A model generated the notes under the pieces. It was not told the origin of the DNA and did no database searches. It saw nothing but the letters and a program-made list of their open reading frames with translations. Below are positions 35,336 through 47,088 of a stretch of 64,000 bases of DNA, piece after piece (position 1 is the stretch's first letter; each line of letters opens with the position of its first letter). Source of the DNA: Rhodocollybia butyracea (lineage: Eukaryota; Basidiomycota; Agaricomycetes; Agaricales; Omphalotaceae); NCBI GenBank assembly GCA_015501585.1, contig JADNRY010000008.1:1-64000 (forward strand), read 5' to 3'. The translations under genes and the position numbers were made by a program.

Positions 35336-35894
35336 TGGAATCCTTGTATTGCGTTAGACAAGCTGGGACTGGTTTGGAGATACACACCCTCACCACCAGA
35401 ACCAACTGTAGTTGAAGCACAACTAGCAACGCATGACTGCAACGAACAATGACGGACCTTTGACGAAGGGATCGAGACAGCCAGGCTCAGATGTTGGTCT
35501 AACATAACGCCTGCTTGAGGTGATTCTAACCTCTTAATACTGCTAGTCGCTGCTTGCAAGAGCGACACATTCCTGCTTTAACTTCAGTTTCCCCCTCTGT
35601 AGACTCGCTTCCTGTATACATTGCTCACAGATAACCGCCTAATAAACCCCCTTAAGTTCCATATTTTTCACTACCCTCATCGAATAGCCCGACAATTCGG
35701 TTACTTCGTTTGGGATGAAAATCTTCCTCAATATTAGATGACCGGAATTTTGTAACAGTGACAGCGCTGGTTGAGGTTGACAACTATCGTCGTCGACAAA
35801 GTATGTGCATGTTGAGATAGAACGTTGTACTGTGTTGCATCGCTCTACGTACGTTTTAGATTTCTTGACTTTCCTTGCAGCAGCTTGGAGATAA
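35336..35894. other. Intergenic, nothing recognised
   Basis: About 560 bp lie between the F-box pseudogene and the right direct repeat. It has short frames only. Confidence 0.4.
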
Positions 35895-36310
35895 AATCAT
35901 TGCAACATTATTGGCGATGACGATCCACCGTATAGAGAAACAGTAAACGACAGTCCGCAATCCGAACCAGGATCTACCAACTGGATAGGAACAACTTCTT
36001 GAAGCTGTTCAGAGCAGATGTCTCAAACCCGCTCGTTTCTCCAAGTAGCTTCCCAGCTTGGTTACGCTCACTTTCCTTTACATGAGCGTTCATTTTCAGT
36101 GGTATCAACTGCTTCAGGTTTACGATGGAAGGTAGGCATTGAAAGCACGCTGTTATCATCGGAGTACAGGCACTCCTGCGTATCACCAGGCTCAGTATCT
36201 CGTATCTCGCGACGCGATATGTAGAGATGGTGGTCACGATACAGAGTAAGGTAGCGCAGGACATATTACCAGGAATCCACACCTCAAGCCAAGCTATAAT
36301 TGCAGTAGAG
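35895..36310. repeat. Right direct repeat next to the HFM1 3' end
   Basis: This segment is the partner of 32110-32660. A minus-strand frame (36282-35974) in both copies begins with a hydrophobic stretch (CATLLCIVTTISTYRVARYE here, PLLCIVTTVSTYRVVRYK in the left copy) and shares NQAGKLLGETSGFETS. It may be the terminal part of an old membrane-protein gene, but neither copy is framed by a plausible start and upstream exons. The repeat continues into the HFM1 coding end up to about 36480. Confidence 0.6.
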
Positions 36311-36352
36311 TCCGAGCTCAGGATCTAAAGTATCCGATCATATGCATAACAA

Positions 36353-39300
36353 TCATTGGGAGGCGGTGATCTCGTCCAACCAAGCCTCCAACCGGGCAAA
36401 TTCGTCATCCTGCTCTTCCATCTCTATTTGATGGCCCTCCGGACTTCCCTGTGTCAAACCAGAACCAGCAGTCATATTCTCGTGTCCCACCACAGCGATC
36501 TTTGTCTTCCCCAGTCCTGCCGCCATCCCCTCCGAGTCTAGGTCGGAGTTCCGCACTTGAGGAGCGCCAGTATAGAATGAAGAAAGTTTCGCTTTCGATT
36601 GTTGTGCAGAGATGCTGGCACCGCCGTTACTGTACACACCTGGCTCATCTTCAGGCTTGCCGCATTCCTGTTTTTCGAAAGAGGAGCTTGACATGGTAAG
36701 ATCAGGCGTAGCGGTCATGGTACTGTAATACTGAGGATCTAGAGCAAAGTCGTCTTGTTCATAATAATCGTTTGAGGTGAAAACCGGAGAGTCCAGAGGA
36801 AGATCGGCCTCGTAGCTTTTGGTGGTGGGAGGGTCTATAAATTCAACTTCGTCGTCGTCATCGACGACGTCCATGCCTGTTTCTGAGAGACTGTCAGAAC
36901 CAGCGATGAAAAGGGGTGGTGCCATTTTCTTCAAGTTCGAGGAGCCAGACTTGGAATATGATATTAGCCACGCCCTCATCAAGAAAGACAAAATACTCAC
37001 ATTGCTTGCCACTTTCGCTCTGTGATTTTCTATATCCCTAGACTTTGAATCCCTGTTCAACTTGGTCTTCTTCCTTGTATGTCCTTCTTGTCGAGCGTCC
37101 TTGCCTATATCGCATCCAAGCAGCAAACTATTATCCGGTAGTCCACAGATCAGAGCATCCAATTCAGAATTGGAATAATTGCCATCAGAAGAGTACCGTC
37201 GTTTCTTGTTTGGAGAACCCAAGATTTCATGAGGCGCAGGAAAGTCATCGTCGATGTCATCATTCAAGACGGGTGAAGCAGGACGATCAACATCTCCCGT
37301 ACTTATATCCGCAAACTTGATGTCAAAGTTTGGACGAGGACCTTTTTTGCGTTTCGATGCGACGCTGCTGCCGAGAACCGGGCTTGAATCCAGTTTGATG
37401 CGATGTCCCTGGGGCAACTTCAGATTTTTTTGGACGTTCGTGTTCTTGTGCAGATGCTCGAGGTCATCGAGAGTAAAGTCGGTCTTCATGCGAGTTTTCT
37501 TTGGTGCTAGTTTCGGCTTTGGAGATGAAGGTTTGGCCGTTGTCTTCGAAGTATAGCCTTCAATCGATTTCTGAGATTCATTGGCGTTGGGTTTGGACCT
37601 GGCTCCATTTTTGGTTTTCGGCGGGTCCCTCAGTCCTTCACGACAACTTCGCAACTATGAGCCGTGACAAGTTAACTTGCGAGTTAGAGTAAATACCAAA
37701 GGTGACGACAAGCTTGCTTGTCTTTACACGGATGATTACACCTGCAGTGCAACGTCAGAGGATGAAAGTGACGTGATTTCGTTCATACATACGCATAGGA
37801 CCCATTCGTAAGCTTCCTCGGTGTAGGAAGGAGGGATTGTTTGACCTCTCGGATAGAAGACGTTTGTCGGTTTTGAGTACCACTTGGTTCCTTTGCAACT
37901 TTTGCATGTGAACATAAGCCAATTTGAGCTACAACATAAACATACCTGATTTTCTGATATCCTTAAACTTCACCGGCACAGAATCCTGAATCGCGATATC
38001 ATTTCCGTGGTCGTCTAAATCTCTGTCAAATAGGCCCTCGCAATCTTCCAATCCCTGGAGCTCAAGTTCCTGGAAAAAACGAGATAAACGAACAACTCCG
38101 GTATGTTACTGTTCGTACCATTGCTGTCATGGGTTTGGTATTCATGGTCGGATACTCGGAGGGAGGAATATCTGGTTTGAAGGATCGGGATACCGTCACC
38201 CCTGCGTAAGATTCCTTATCGTTACATCAGTAGATGAATGAATAAAGGAAAGCAAAACTCTACCGAGGAAACAAAAACTAGAACCGTCTGGCTCGGCTTA
38301 TCTAATGTCGCGCAGACCTCGAAAGTTTTGGCTTCTTTGAGTGCTTTGGTCCTGAACATGGCCGTGAGTTAAGTTTCGCAGAAGACAGCATCGAAAATAA
38401 CTCGCGAGATACGCCGAAAGTCAACAAAGTGGTAATCAGAGGTGAGCGTTAAAACCGCCGTCATATGGCTCATTCTACCCTTGACTTTTTTCGATTTTGA
38501 CTGGCTAGATTCCTCCAATAGAGCGCATTCGATAGATAGTTCCACGTCCACTGGAGTCTTCCCGCCATCGGAATAAACTTTGATTTGGTCCACCTTGAGC
38601 GAGTAGATTGGGAATTCTTTGGCAGCGGCTAGCATCTCCAGCCCAAATGGAGGCTTCCGGTTGAGCAGCTAAAGGGGATAATCAGTAATGTTCGATCAAG
38701 CGTTAAAAGTCGCATTCACTGCTTCGAGTCGTAGACTATCTTGTTGACGTAGAATCGGGATAGAGGTGATTCCGTGTTCCGCGAGAACCTAAAAGGCATG
38801 AATACAGTATCAGGCACTCGAATCGCGCGAACCTACCTTCAATCTAGAGCCCTTCAAGTAGACATTAGCAAGAATGTGGGGAATAAACGTACGATTTTTC
38901 GCCAATAGTTTCAATTTGTCTCAACACCACATGCCTATCTTCCCATGCCTTGGCTGTAAAACAACGTACAAGTTCCAAGCTATGTTTGAGTGGAGCGCCA
39001 AACTTTTTGACTATGGTAACCTCAACTACAGCTACACGACAATTAGTGAACAGTCACAGAGAACAGGGGGCGAAAATACCTCTTGCAATCCTAGGTAGAT
39101 GCCGGAATACGTTGTAAGCCTCTAGATGAGGCTGGCTATCGTTGGACTTGAACTCAGGGGCGTTGAGTGAGATTCCTCCGAGGATAGCCTATGAAAGTGA
39201 TATAAGCGCTAAACACACAGAAGATGTTCTTACTTGGATCAAAAGCAGGATCTTGTCGGCCGTTCTTTCAATCTTCTTGACCTCGTATCGGATATCATGA

Positions 39301-42300
39301 TGTCGCCGGAGTTTGTTGTAAATCTAAGTCAAGAGTCAGAGCATCATCAGTCTACCACGTCTGCTCTTACCGATTTCTCTGAAGCCCGTAGCCTTGAGTC
39401 CTTGAATCTAAGTATTGTGAGTGGCTACCCAAAACGTTGTTTTATAGCGTACTCATCCGCCAGGGCGATAACCTCGAGCTAAAAAAAAACAAGGAAGGTC
39501 ATTTGCATGATGTAAAAACGAACATCAAGATATTTACCACTTCGCGCATAGTGGCCCGCTCGGGTAGGGCCAGAATCAAAGCCATCTACACCCGAACACA
39601 CTTAGGTCAGTGGGCCTCGAGTCACACTACTGAGGACTGACCGTTTTTTGGCGAATGTAAAACTAGATGGTCAGAGAAAGCGTTAGCACCAGTAAAGTAC
39701 ATATCCAAAGAAGGACAAACCTTGCTCATGATATCGCCGTACTCTGTCGAAATGATGGCATCGTGATGCTGCTCCTTGGTGATCAGTTCAGATTTCTGAA
39801 GATTTTCGACACTTTGCATGACAATATCATCAACTCTTTCTTCCCAAGTCTGACTATCATCCTTGCCCAAAGAATAGTGCATGGGATTCTTCTGGATCCG
39901 CTGAAACAGGAAGGAACTTTTGATCCACTCTTTGGCTGAATTGACATTGGTGATAGTCCCGAGTCCGATTTCCGAGTTGAGATGTTCGGATAGGTTCTTG
40001 TGGAGTGAGCTTTCGACAACGGTCTTGCCTTGCACTAGAGCGCGATATTTGTTTTCTAGTTCCGACTCGCACATGATGATGGCGATTCCGTCCTTGTCTA
40101 AAGTCTATTTCAGCCTTGTACGAGGAAAGAACGCAGATCCGAACCAAATTGGGGCCGTCCCTATGAAAGACAACAGTCAAATAGCTGTGAATTGAGACCA
40201 CGAAAGAACAACGAACTGCACGACCCAACATTTGCATGACATCAAGGTCCGAATATTCAACCGATGCGTTGTTCTGGAATGTATGTACGCCCTTCATGAC
40301 AACAGTGTGCGCCGCTATTTACCACATCGAGCTTGAGAAAATCATACGAGAAACAGAAACTGGTGACATACGCAAGTTCACTCCGACAGCAAGAGTCTGA
40401 AGATACATTAGTGTATGCACAAACGAGAGGATGAGCGAACAAACTGTAGTCGCAATGATGATGCGCAAGACCTTGGAAAGGAATAGCTCTTCCATCGTGC
40501 GTCTATCATCCGTAGTTAAACCGGCGTGATGTACGCCAACACCGAGAGCAACAAATTCTGAAGGAATCAATTATCAGACAGGGGATAGGCCATGTAATTA
40601 CTTCGCGGATACCTGACAATCGTTTGTCATTGAAAATGCGATCCACACTAAGTAGAATATCAACAAGGAGTTATTATCAAAGGCTCTTACTCACCGTCCA
40701 GGACGCGTCCATGGTAACTTTTGCTTTTTGGCCACCGCGTCATTGTAATCTTTGACCAACTGCTCGGCAGTACTGAACACTCCTTTTATCGGACAGTTAG
40801 GTTAAGAACTCGAGGCTAACAATAGAAGGTGTACCTTTCCTCGACGACACAAAAACCAGGATAGGCTTGCCCACGGAATAGGTCTGCAATGTGGGAAATA
40901 ATTTATAGTCCAGGTTTTTCGAAAATAAAAATTCATTTTGGCCTTTCGGTCGAGGAAATCCGACGACATGGCGAACGAGTTTGCAAGGCCGGTATTCTTC
41001 TCCGAACTAAAAGTAGGTCGGCAAGCGAAAAATAATATCGGTTAGATGAGGAAAACAGATTGTACGCACTTGATAGACTCCAGCGGATCCACTTTGGGCA
41101 TCTTGGCCAATCCAATTTGCGATATCTTGTATATTGGGAACCGTGGCTGAGACGAACAGAAAGCGAACGGAGGACCCTCGCAACTTCATTCGCGAGACTA
41201 CGACTTCCAGGGTGCTCCCGCGCGTTTCATTGAGAATGTGGACCTAAAAGAGATTAAGCAGAATAGCGAGTGAGGGAAAGATCATCTCACTTCGTCTACT
41301 AAGAAGAGTTGAATTTGCGACAGGATTTGTGAGTGGTCGTCCCTACAAGCGGTAAAACAACTCGTCGCAAAAAGAAAACTTGATACACACCAGTTCCTGG
41401 TGAGACTGTCCCACTTTTCGCCCTAAGAGTGCATTGTCTACATTGCATGAGAATTAAAAAAACTCAAATTACCGTCGTGATGCTATAGAAAATTGAGAAA
41501 GGTGATTCTATGAACTACAAGGTGTAATCACATTATGGTAGCGCTCTTCGCGTCGCCCCATGCACTCTTTCCAAAGTGAACAGTATCTCCAGTAAGCTCG
41601 CAACCTATCAAAAAGTCAGTTACATAGCAAATAGCCAAGGAAGATTGACTGCTTTCATACATTTGATTCCCAAAGGATCGAACTTGCTCGCCCAGTCTCT
41701 GTAGCGTTCAGAGCACAATGCCTAAGAAAAAAGTTAGAAAGAGGAACGAGACCTGTAGTCGACATACATACTTTGGTAGGAGCAACGTAGATGCATTTCA
41801 CTGCCTGGCTGGTGTGTTGAACGTCTGAAAGCATCTTTATGATAGCTAGCTCAAATAAAACTGTCTTTCCGCTTCCGGTTGGTGCTGAACAATGATAAGC
41901 CTATGATGATATGTGGAAGCAGGGCTGAAACGCACCGCTAACGACCTTCAGAAAAATTAAATGATTATCTTGCGTGCAAAGAAACGAAACTTCGTACCAT
42001 GTTTTCTGTCGAGCTGAGAATCTGAGGTGCACTGTTGAGCATGGCAGAAGAAAGAATTGGATGTGAAAACTTACTCCATCGAAACAAGATGATTGCACCG
42101 CATTGAACACGCCAAACTTGAAGAGACTCCGATACATATCCGCTAGAAGAGGGTCAGATAAAGCTGAACGACTCAAGGTTGACGGAGCTCACGGAGATCT
42201 GAGACGGGCCTCAACAGAAGTTTTTGGGGCCCTCGAGGCTGATAACCTTGCGCTTGAACTGCCTGTTCTGGATTTCGAACTACAGTGGTACATAATTGAG

Positions 42301-42849
42301 GGTGTGTCCTTGGAGGGGTCTGGAGATGTTCTGGAGTTTGTATTTGTGGATTTGTGTATGGAGTCTGAGAGTAATGGGTGGGCCGTGAGGATGCATGAGA
42401 TTGGAATGGAGGCCGAAAAGGAACTAGGAAAGATATTTAGCAACTGAAGATCGATTTCTAAAACAAGAATACCTCGATTTTGACTGTACGACTGTGACGC
42501 AGGTCCGACAGCGGGAAACTGGGGTCTAAAGGTTCTACTAGGAGTGCTGTTGAAAAGAGGCGCTCTCTGATACTGATACGAATTTTCATCGTGATAGGGC
42601 TGATATCGCGGCTGATATAGCATGTTTACAGAGTTGTTTCGCTCTCTGGGAGAAGGAGAAGAGTTCACTGAAAATGTTCGCAATTAACTGTCTATATACT
42701 CTAAAAAATTGAAGCATATACTCACCAATCTCGTCTGTGAATTCGCCATCATCTGATATCCCATCTAGCGGATAGTTATATTGAGGAGGCTGAATATATC
42801 CATCCTCTTGGTATTGGTCTTCATAATAAGGCTCAAGCTCGTAATCCAT
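36353..42849 (-). CDS. HFM1: Meiotic ATP-dependent DNA helicase, MER3/HFM1 type
   Basis: MER3/HFM1 is a Ski2-like 3'-5' helicase that stabilises recombination intermediates and promotes interfering crossovers in meiosis. The start at 42849 (MDYELEPYYEDQYQEDG) follows a divergent promoter shared with CKS1. After a disordered N-terminus the core begins MYRSLFKFGVFNAVQSSCFD. Walker A is APTGSGKT (about 41868), and the Walker B box is LFLVDEVHILNET (DEVH, about 41290). Then come FLFVSATVPNIQDIANWIG, KPILVFVSSRKG, VGVHHAGLTTDDRRTMEELF and VLRIIIATT. A Sec63-like part follows (EWIKSSFLFQRIQKNPMHY; PIYSLKVDQIKVYSD). The C-terminal 430 residues (from 37654) are a disordered, acidic extension with KKRKG-like basic clusters. 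Many short introns were seen and no break was detected. It is long for the family because of this tail. Confidence 0.93.
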
Positions 42850-42956
42850 GATCAGGAGCGGAGGAAAAGAACGCGACGTGTGACGTAACATCCCGTGACT
42901 CAACCGTGAGCTGTTGACTAGTCACGCGTTACGCGGCCGCCTTCTGCTATTTCCCC
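42850..42956. promoter_or_regulatory. Bidirectional HFM1-CKS1 promoter with an MCB box
   Basis: Only 107 bp separate the divergent start codons. At 42924-42931 the sequence is ACGCGTTA, an exact match to the MluI cell-cycle box consensus ACGCGTnA bound by MBF-type factors in ascomycetes. A near-copy TACGCGG follows at 42930, and gacgtgtgacgtaac lies at about 42873-42890. MBF-like control is inference from the motif. Confidence 0.6.
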
Positions 42957-43433
42957 ATGTCAGCCGCAGAATCCGCAGAAGACTCCGCAGCGAAGCGTCA
43001 AGCTGAGCAAAAGAAACTAGAGGAAATACTTGACAAGTTCGTGTTCTTTTCTTAAACTATTTTTACGCGAAAATCTTGATAATTTTGCAGAATAAACTAC
43101 TCTGATCGCTACTCAGACGACACTTTCGAATATCGGCATGTTATCTTGCCCAAACAGCTTTTGAAATACATCCCGGAAAATTATTGGGATCAGAGTACTG
43201 GCGCATTGAGGCTGTTGGCCGATAAAGAATGGCGATCGCTTGGTATTCAGCAGAGTCTGGGTTGGGAACATTATGAAGTCCATGGTACGGATTTTCATCA
43301 TTTACTAAGGCTGGTTTTTCATGACCTTGCTTCCACAGCGCCTGAACCGCATGTTCTTCTCTTTCGACGTCCGAAAGACTACGTTGCACCTGTACAAACA
43401 GCACTACGCGCCAAGGATGTCCGGCGAAAATAG
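42957..43433 (+). CDS. CKS1: Cyclin-dependent kinase regulatory subunit Cks1
   Basis: Cks1 binds Cdk1 and docks phosphorylated substrates, including for SCF-mediated degradation. Exons 42957-43036, 43091-43284 and 43339-43433 join in phase (369 nt, 122 aa). After a charged N-terminal leader the conserved fold begins [56 protein letters not shown] and, after the last splice, [15 protein letters not shown] follow. The phosphate-binding Arg/Trp residues and the HxPEPHILLFRRP hinge motif are present (here [13 protein letters not shown]). Nothing is unusual except a slightly longer N-terminus. Confidence 0.95.
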
Positions 43434-44658
43434 CTTCAGATTCCCATAGTCATTGTTCGCACATCGCTTTCGACTTCATCCTTGTCTTGGATGAACCTAT
43501 CATGTCTCGCAACTGTATTTTTCAACCATCAGATTATTGTGAATCTTGTAGTATATTCTTCGCAATGAAACCCTCGGTGGAATTCTTCGAGGACCTTTCA
43601 ATGAACACCGTAAAGCGTTCATCTTCACTCTCTTTCATGCCCTGGATCTTCAGCAGCTCCACCAGAAAATTGCGAGGTCGCTCTCCTCGACTCCAACAAC
43701 GCCTGGATGCATACTGAAGTTTTTTACCAAGGTGGTCCATGACTGCTAGCTGTAAAATTAAGTCCTTACTTGTGTGACCAGGGGATCTTACTCGCTATTC
43801 ATACACTATAACAGACATGCAACAATCACGCTTGTCAGTATCGTAAGTAACCAAACCCCAAACCCCAAACTAAAGGATATCTGCTCATCATACTCTTCAG
43901 GCGTGGGCTGGGCTGGGAACCTGCTTCGATGGACTGAACTGACGACGCCAACGATAAGGTAGTAGCCGGTGGCAGTCAAACGTAAACTGCATGTACTTGA
44001 GCCAAAGATCGGGTGGTGGCTTCGAATGCTAGTTTGAAGCCATGGTCACTGAACAGGAGTTTTGCTTCATCTGACGATCTACACTAAGTTTGTGCTGTGA
44101 CCGCTCCGATTGTGGACTCTCGGCACTTAGCCGAGTTGAAGACATATGTTGCGAAGGAGTCGAGGTTAGGGTCTTAACAACGAAAGCCATGAAGACTATC
44201 ACAAGAAACTCTTCTTACGCAGGCGAATAGGCGTCACTCTAATCGGACCAGGCGTCTTCACAGGTACTCGGCATCCTCACCTGTCACCAGTCACTTGTGA
44301 GACACTTTCAGATTCTCAGAATGCTCGCTAGATCTTGTAAATGCATTCATTCGCCTCCGAATGTCTCCTATTTATCCAGTGGCCGCTTTTCACCGCAAAT
44401 AGACTCGATTAGCAGTTGAGTCTGCGAAGAAAGTTGCAGTCATTCGAAGAACGAAGATATTCGAATTTCGGGTTGAACTTCGGCTTTGATCTAATCTAAT
44501 CTAACCGTATATAAAGCAGATGCCTCGACTTCGTGTGCAGTTATTTGTGCTTGCCTATTTTTGGTTATAAGATTTATAGATACGATGTGTCGAGAGTCGA
44601 GACTCTATGTTACTACTAGTCCTACAACTATTACTGCTAGTACTCGATGACAATTCGC
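43434..44658. other. Gene-free stretch of about 1.2 kb
   Basis: The best frame is a minus-strand piece at 43740-43534 (LVELLKIQGMKESEDERF), 68 codons, not extendable and not recognised. At 44491-44507 there are short ctaat direct repeats, followed by gtatataaag at 44508-44517, which looks like a TATA box for a plus-strand transcript, but no ORF follows it. Confidence 0.4.
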
Positions 44659-45377
44659 TCAAGCCGTCTTGGACTCATTACCGACCATGGACACTGATTG
44701 TCCCCTGCCATATTGCTGAGGGCGGTCACCCACATCTACCATATCTAGTGCGATTTCAACCAGCGGTTCGGGAAAGAATTTTGAACGACGGGCATAAGCA
44801 GCGACCAGGTCATTTCCGTTTGTCACCCCTCCGCTCGACCAAAAGTTTCCATCCTGCACCCAGCGCAGTTCGGTTCCCTTTTGCACAATATCCTTCCCGT
44901 ATTTCTTGGAAATAAGATCCTGCATTCCTCTAGGTCCACAGACCGTTCGACCCTTCAGCAATCCTGCTTCTCCACAGATGAATATACCGGTGCAGACACT
45001 AAGGATATCCGTCCCTTTAGTCTCGCTCTGCTTTTTGAGCCAGTCGAGTGGCTCTTTTTCGAATTTACTGTTAGGGTCTGGACCAGGAACCACCACGACG
45101 TTCAACTTTCCAGGTGCCACCTCCGGGTCACTGAAGTGGTTGGTAGCGAGGATTTTTTGGTTGGAAGTCAGGAGAATAGGTTCACCGGCCTTGACTGAAC
45201 CGATATAGTGAATGTTAATCGTGGGCGCGAGATCGGTGACAGCCTGGGGTGCAAAGTCTTTATGAGGTCCATGTACTGGCGTGACATGCTACCAAAGATA
45301 TCAATGCATGCTTGGTCGAGCAGCTGGCATTCAGTGGGGATGAAGACGCCAATACGGACAACAGTTTCCTTGCCCAT
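44659..45377 (-). CDS. DJ-1/PfpI-family protein with one apparent frameshift
   Basis: DJ-1/PfpI members are small cysteine hydrolase, glyoxalase or chaperone-like proteins. The Met at 45377 starts KETVVRIGVFIPTECQLLD and reads to MSRQYMDLIKTL. The family-like sequence then continues in another frame (DLAPTINIHYIGSVKAGEP, ILATNHFSDPEVAPGKLNVV). That frame joins the rest (VVVPGPDPN, TDILSVCTGIFICGEAGLLK) down to the stop at 44659. The catalytic-type Cys is in SVCTG, followed by a Gly/Ala elbow. The shift falls near 45250 and no GT-AG intron explains it, so either one base is missing in the assembly or the gene is newly broken. Apart from this, length and motifs are normal. Confidence 0.78.
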
Positions 45378-45935
45378 GTTGGATAGGTCGATGGATACTT
45401 TGGGTTGGGATCGTGACGCTCAGCCGTTCTTTTATGAGTGGTCGAGTGCATTGCGACGCGCGTCGACCCAGCTGACCATTGATATTCAATTTTTTCCAAG
45501 ACATAACGCAAAGCTTTATCTGATATTCATTTCAAACCTTATAGCTGCGCAAGGTGTTGCTCACTAAGCATTCTTATACAGAATCACTGCGCAAAGCGCA
45601 GCTCGTATAACTACTGTGGGCAAGTGATTCTATCCGGGCTTCAGTGTACTTATATTGTCCATTTTATAGTCATTAATTATGGGGAGTCTAATTAACCCGA
45701 AATTAACCGTTGAAGACCGTTGAGTCACACCGTAAGAATTCTTAGTTCGAAACGGAAATATCGTCTTTCGATGAACCAGTAATAACTTCGCAGCCTAGGC
45801 TAAACAATCATAATCATGGTAAAAAATCCGTGACCATGCAAGCATGAGTCCGATCTGGACGGGTAGACTTGTGTCACATGAGCGCGTACCAGCGTCTGGA
45901 CTCGAGACTCTACTCCTATTACTATTGCTTGACCC
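45378..45935. other. Intergenic region between divergent genes
   Basis: About 560 bp lie between the DJ-1/PfpI start and the caspase-fold-like ORF. It contains an A/T-rich segment (ttataggcatt-like at 45665-45690) and no supported gene. Confidence 0.4.
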
Positions 45936-47088
45936 ATGCAATCCACGTCCGAAATACTCGCCAGCCCCGCTGGAAAGTTGCGAGTTTTTGCTGTTATTGG
46001 CTCCAACGATGTCTGGATCCTAAATGACGCCGTTGTTGGCTATCACCAGGCCGCCCATGACCCTCTCTACGACGCAAGCTCGTATCGTTTTCTCTCTGTC
46101 TCTCCAGTAGATTCAGGCCCCTATTTTCTGGGCGACCAGGTGTTCAATCTCCCCAATCCATCGCCATTTAAACACTATAACGGGGGCCCATCAGCCATGA
46201 GTGCCTACTATATCCCAAGTCAACTTGGTCTCGTGTGCCAGTCATGTGAACCAGAAGACACTCTCCTCATCATGCTCTACGGGCATGGGTGGAGAAACAA
46301 GAAAAACACTGCCCCCTACTTCTATCTCGATGGCCCAGATATTGATGAAGAAGATGGCACTGGTCAGTCAGTTACCCTGGAAACACTGGAAAAAAACTCT
46401 TAAAGAGTCTCAGCATCGAGCAAAAAACGTCTATTTAATTTCCACTCCTTGCTACTATAAATGCTGGTCCAGTAACCAATGGTTCGTCCTTACACAGGAA
46501 TCATTCCCGCAGTCCTGGTCAGACGAGATGAGGGCACGAGTTACGACTGCTTTCGACAGAGCCCCATTTTCTCCCCGTCTAAAACTCCACTTGCACAAGC
46601 CTCTTGGTGAGCTTGTGGACACAGTTCTGAAAGGTCCTAAACTTACTTGGGCCTCCCATGCCAATACACTATCAATGGCATCTCGATATCGCATGGGGAA
46701 ACTAGCACCGAAAGAGCATGGGGTTCTCCATAGGATATTGGGAGGGCGTGCCATCCTTCGGGACACTTTCTTCATCGTTGCTGTAAATATTGGCTTCGAG
46801 TCCGCTGCCATAGAGTCGATGGCTGAGGACCCTCTCATGTGCAAAAATATGGGAAAATGGGACGTGGATGTTATGGCAGCATCAAAGGCAGGAATCAAAG
46901 CACAAGCACTCTTAAGAAGGGCAACCCGGAAGTTTTCGCTTCACTTAGTTCACTACACTGACCCTTTGGTCTGGCTACTACGTCTATGGGCCGTTAGCGG
47001 GTGTACGAAAGTTGAAGCAAAATGCTGGGAAGAAGCCGTTGAGAAGGGGCTCTCGGAGACGAAAGCGGCCTGGTCAGGGAAATCTTAG
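45936..47088 (+). CDS. Caspase-fold-like (C13/C14-type) protein with one apparent frameshift
   Basis: Two overlapping frames make one protein. The first (from 45936) reads KLRVFAVIGSNDVWILNDAV through DTLLIMLYGHGWRNKK to VTLETLEK. The second continues TLKESQHRAKNVYLISTPCY to a stop at 47088. The paired motifs LLIMLYGHGW (candidate catalytic His) and VYLISTPCYYKCW (candidate catalytic Cys at a strand end) match the His/Cys dyad layout of caspase-fold peptidases such as legumain, metacaspase and gingipain clans. A large agaricomycete family with GHG and LISTxCYSG motifs is known to me from memory. The join requires removing one A from the A7 run at 46390-46396. The C-terminal 200 residues are not recognised. 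Activity and substrate are unknown. Confidence 0.6.

Noticed and set aside
46455..46898. 147-codon minus-strand ORF
   Set aside because: It is antisense to the caspase-fold-like gene, whose plus-strand frame carries the coherent motifs.
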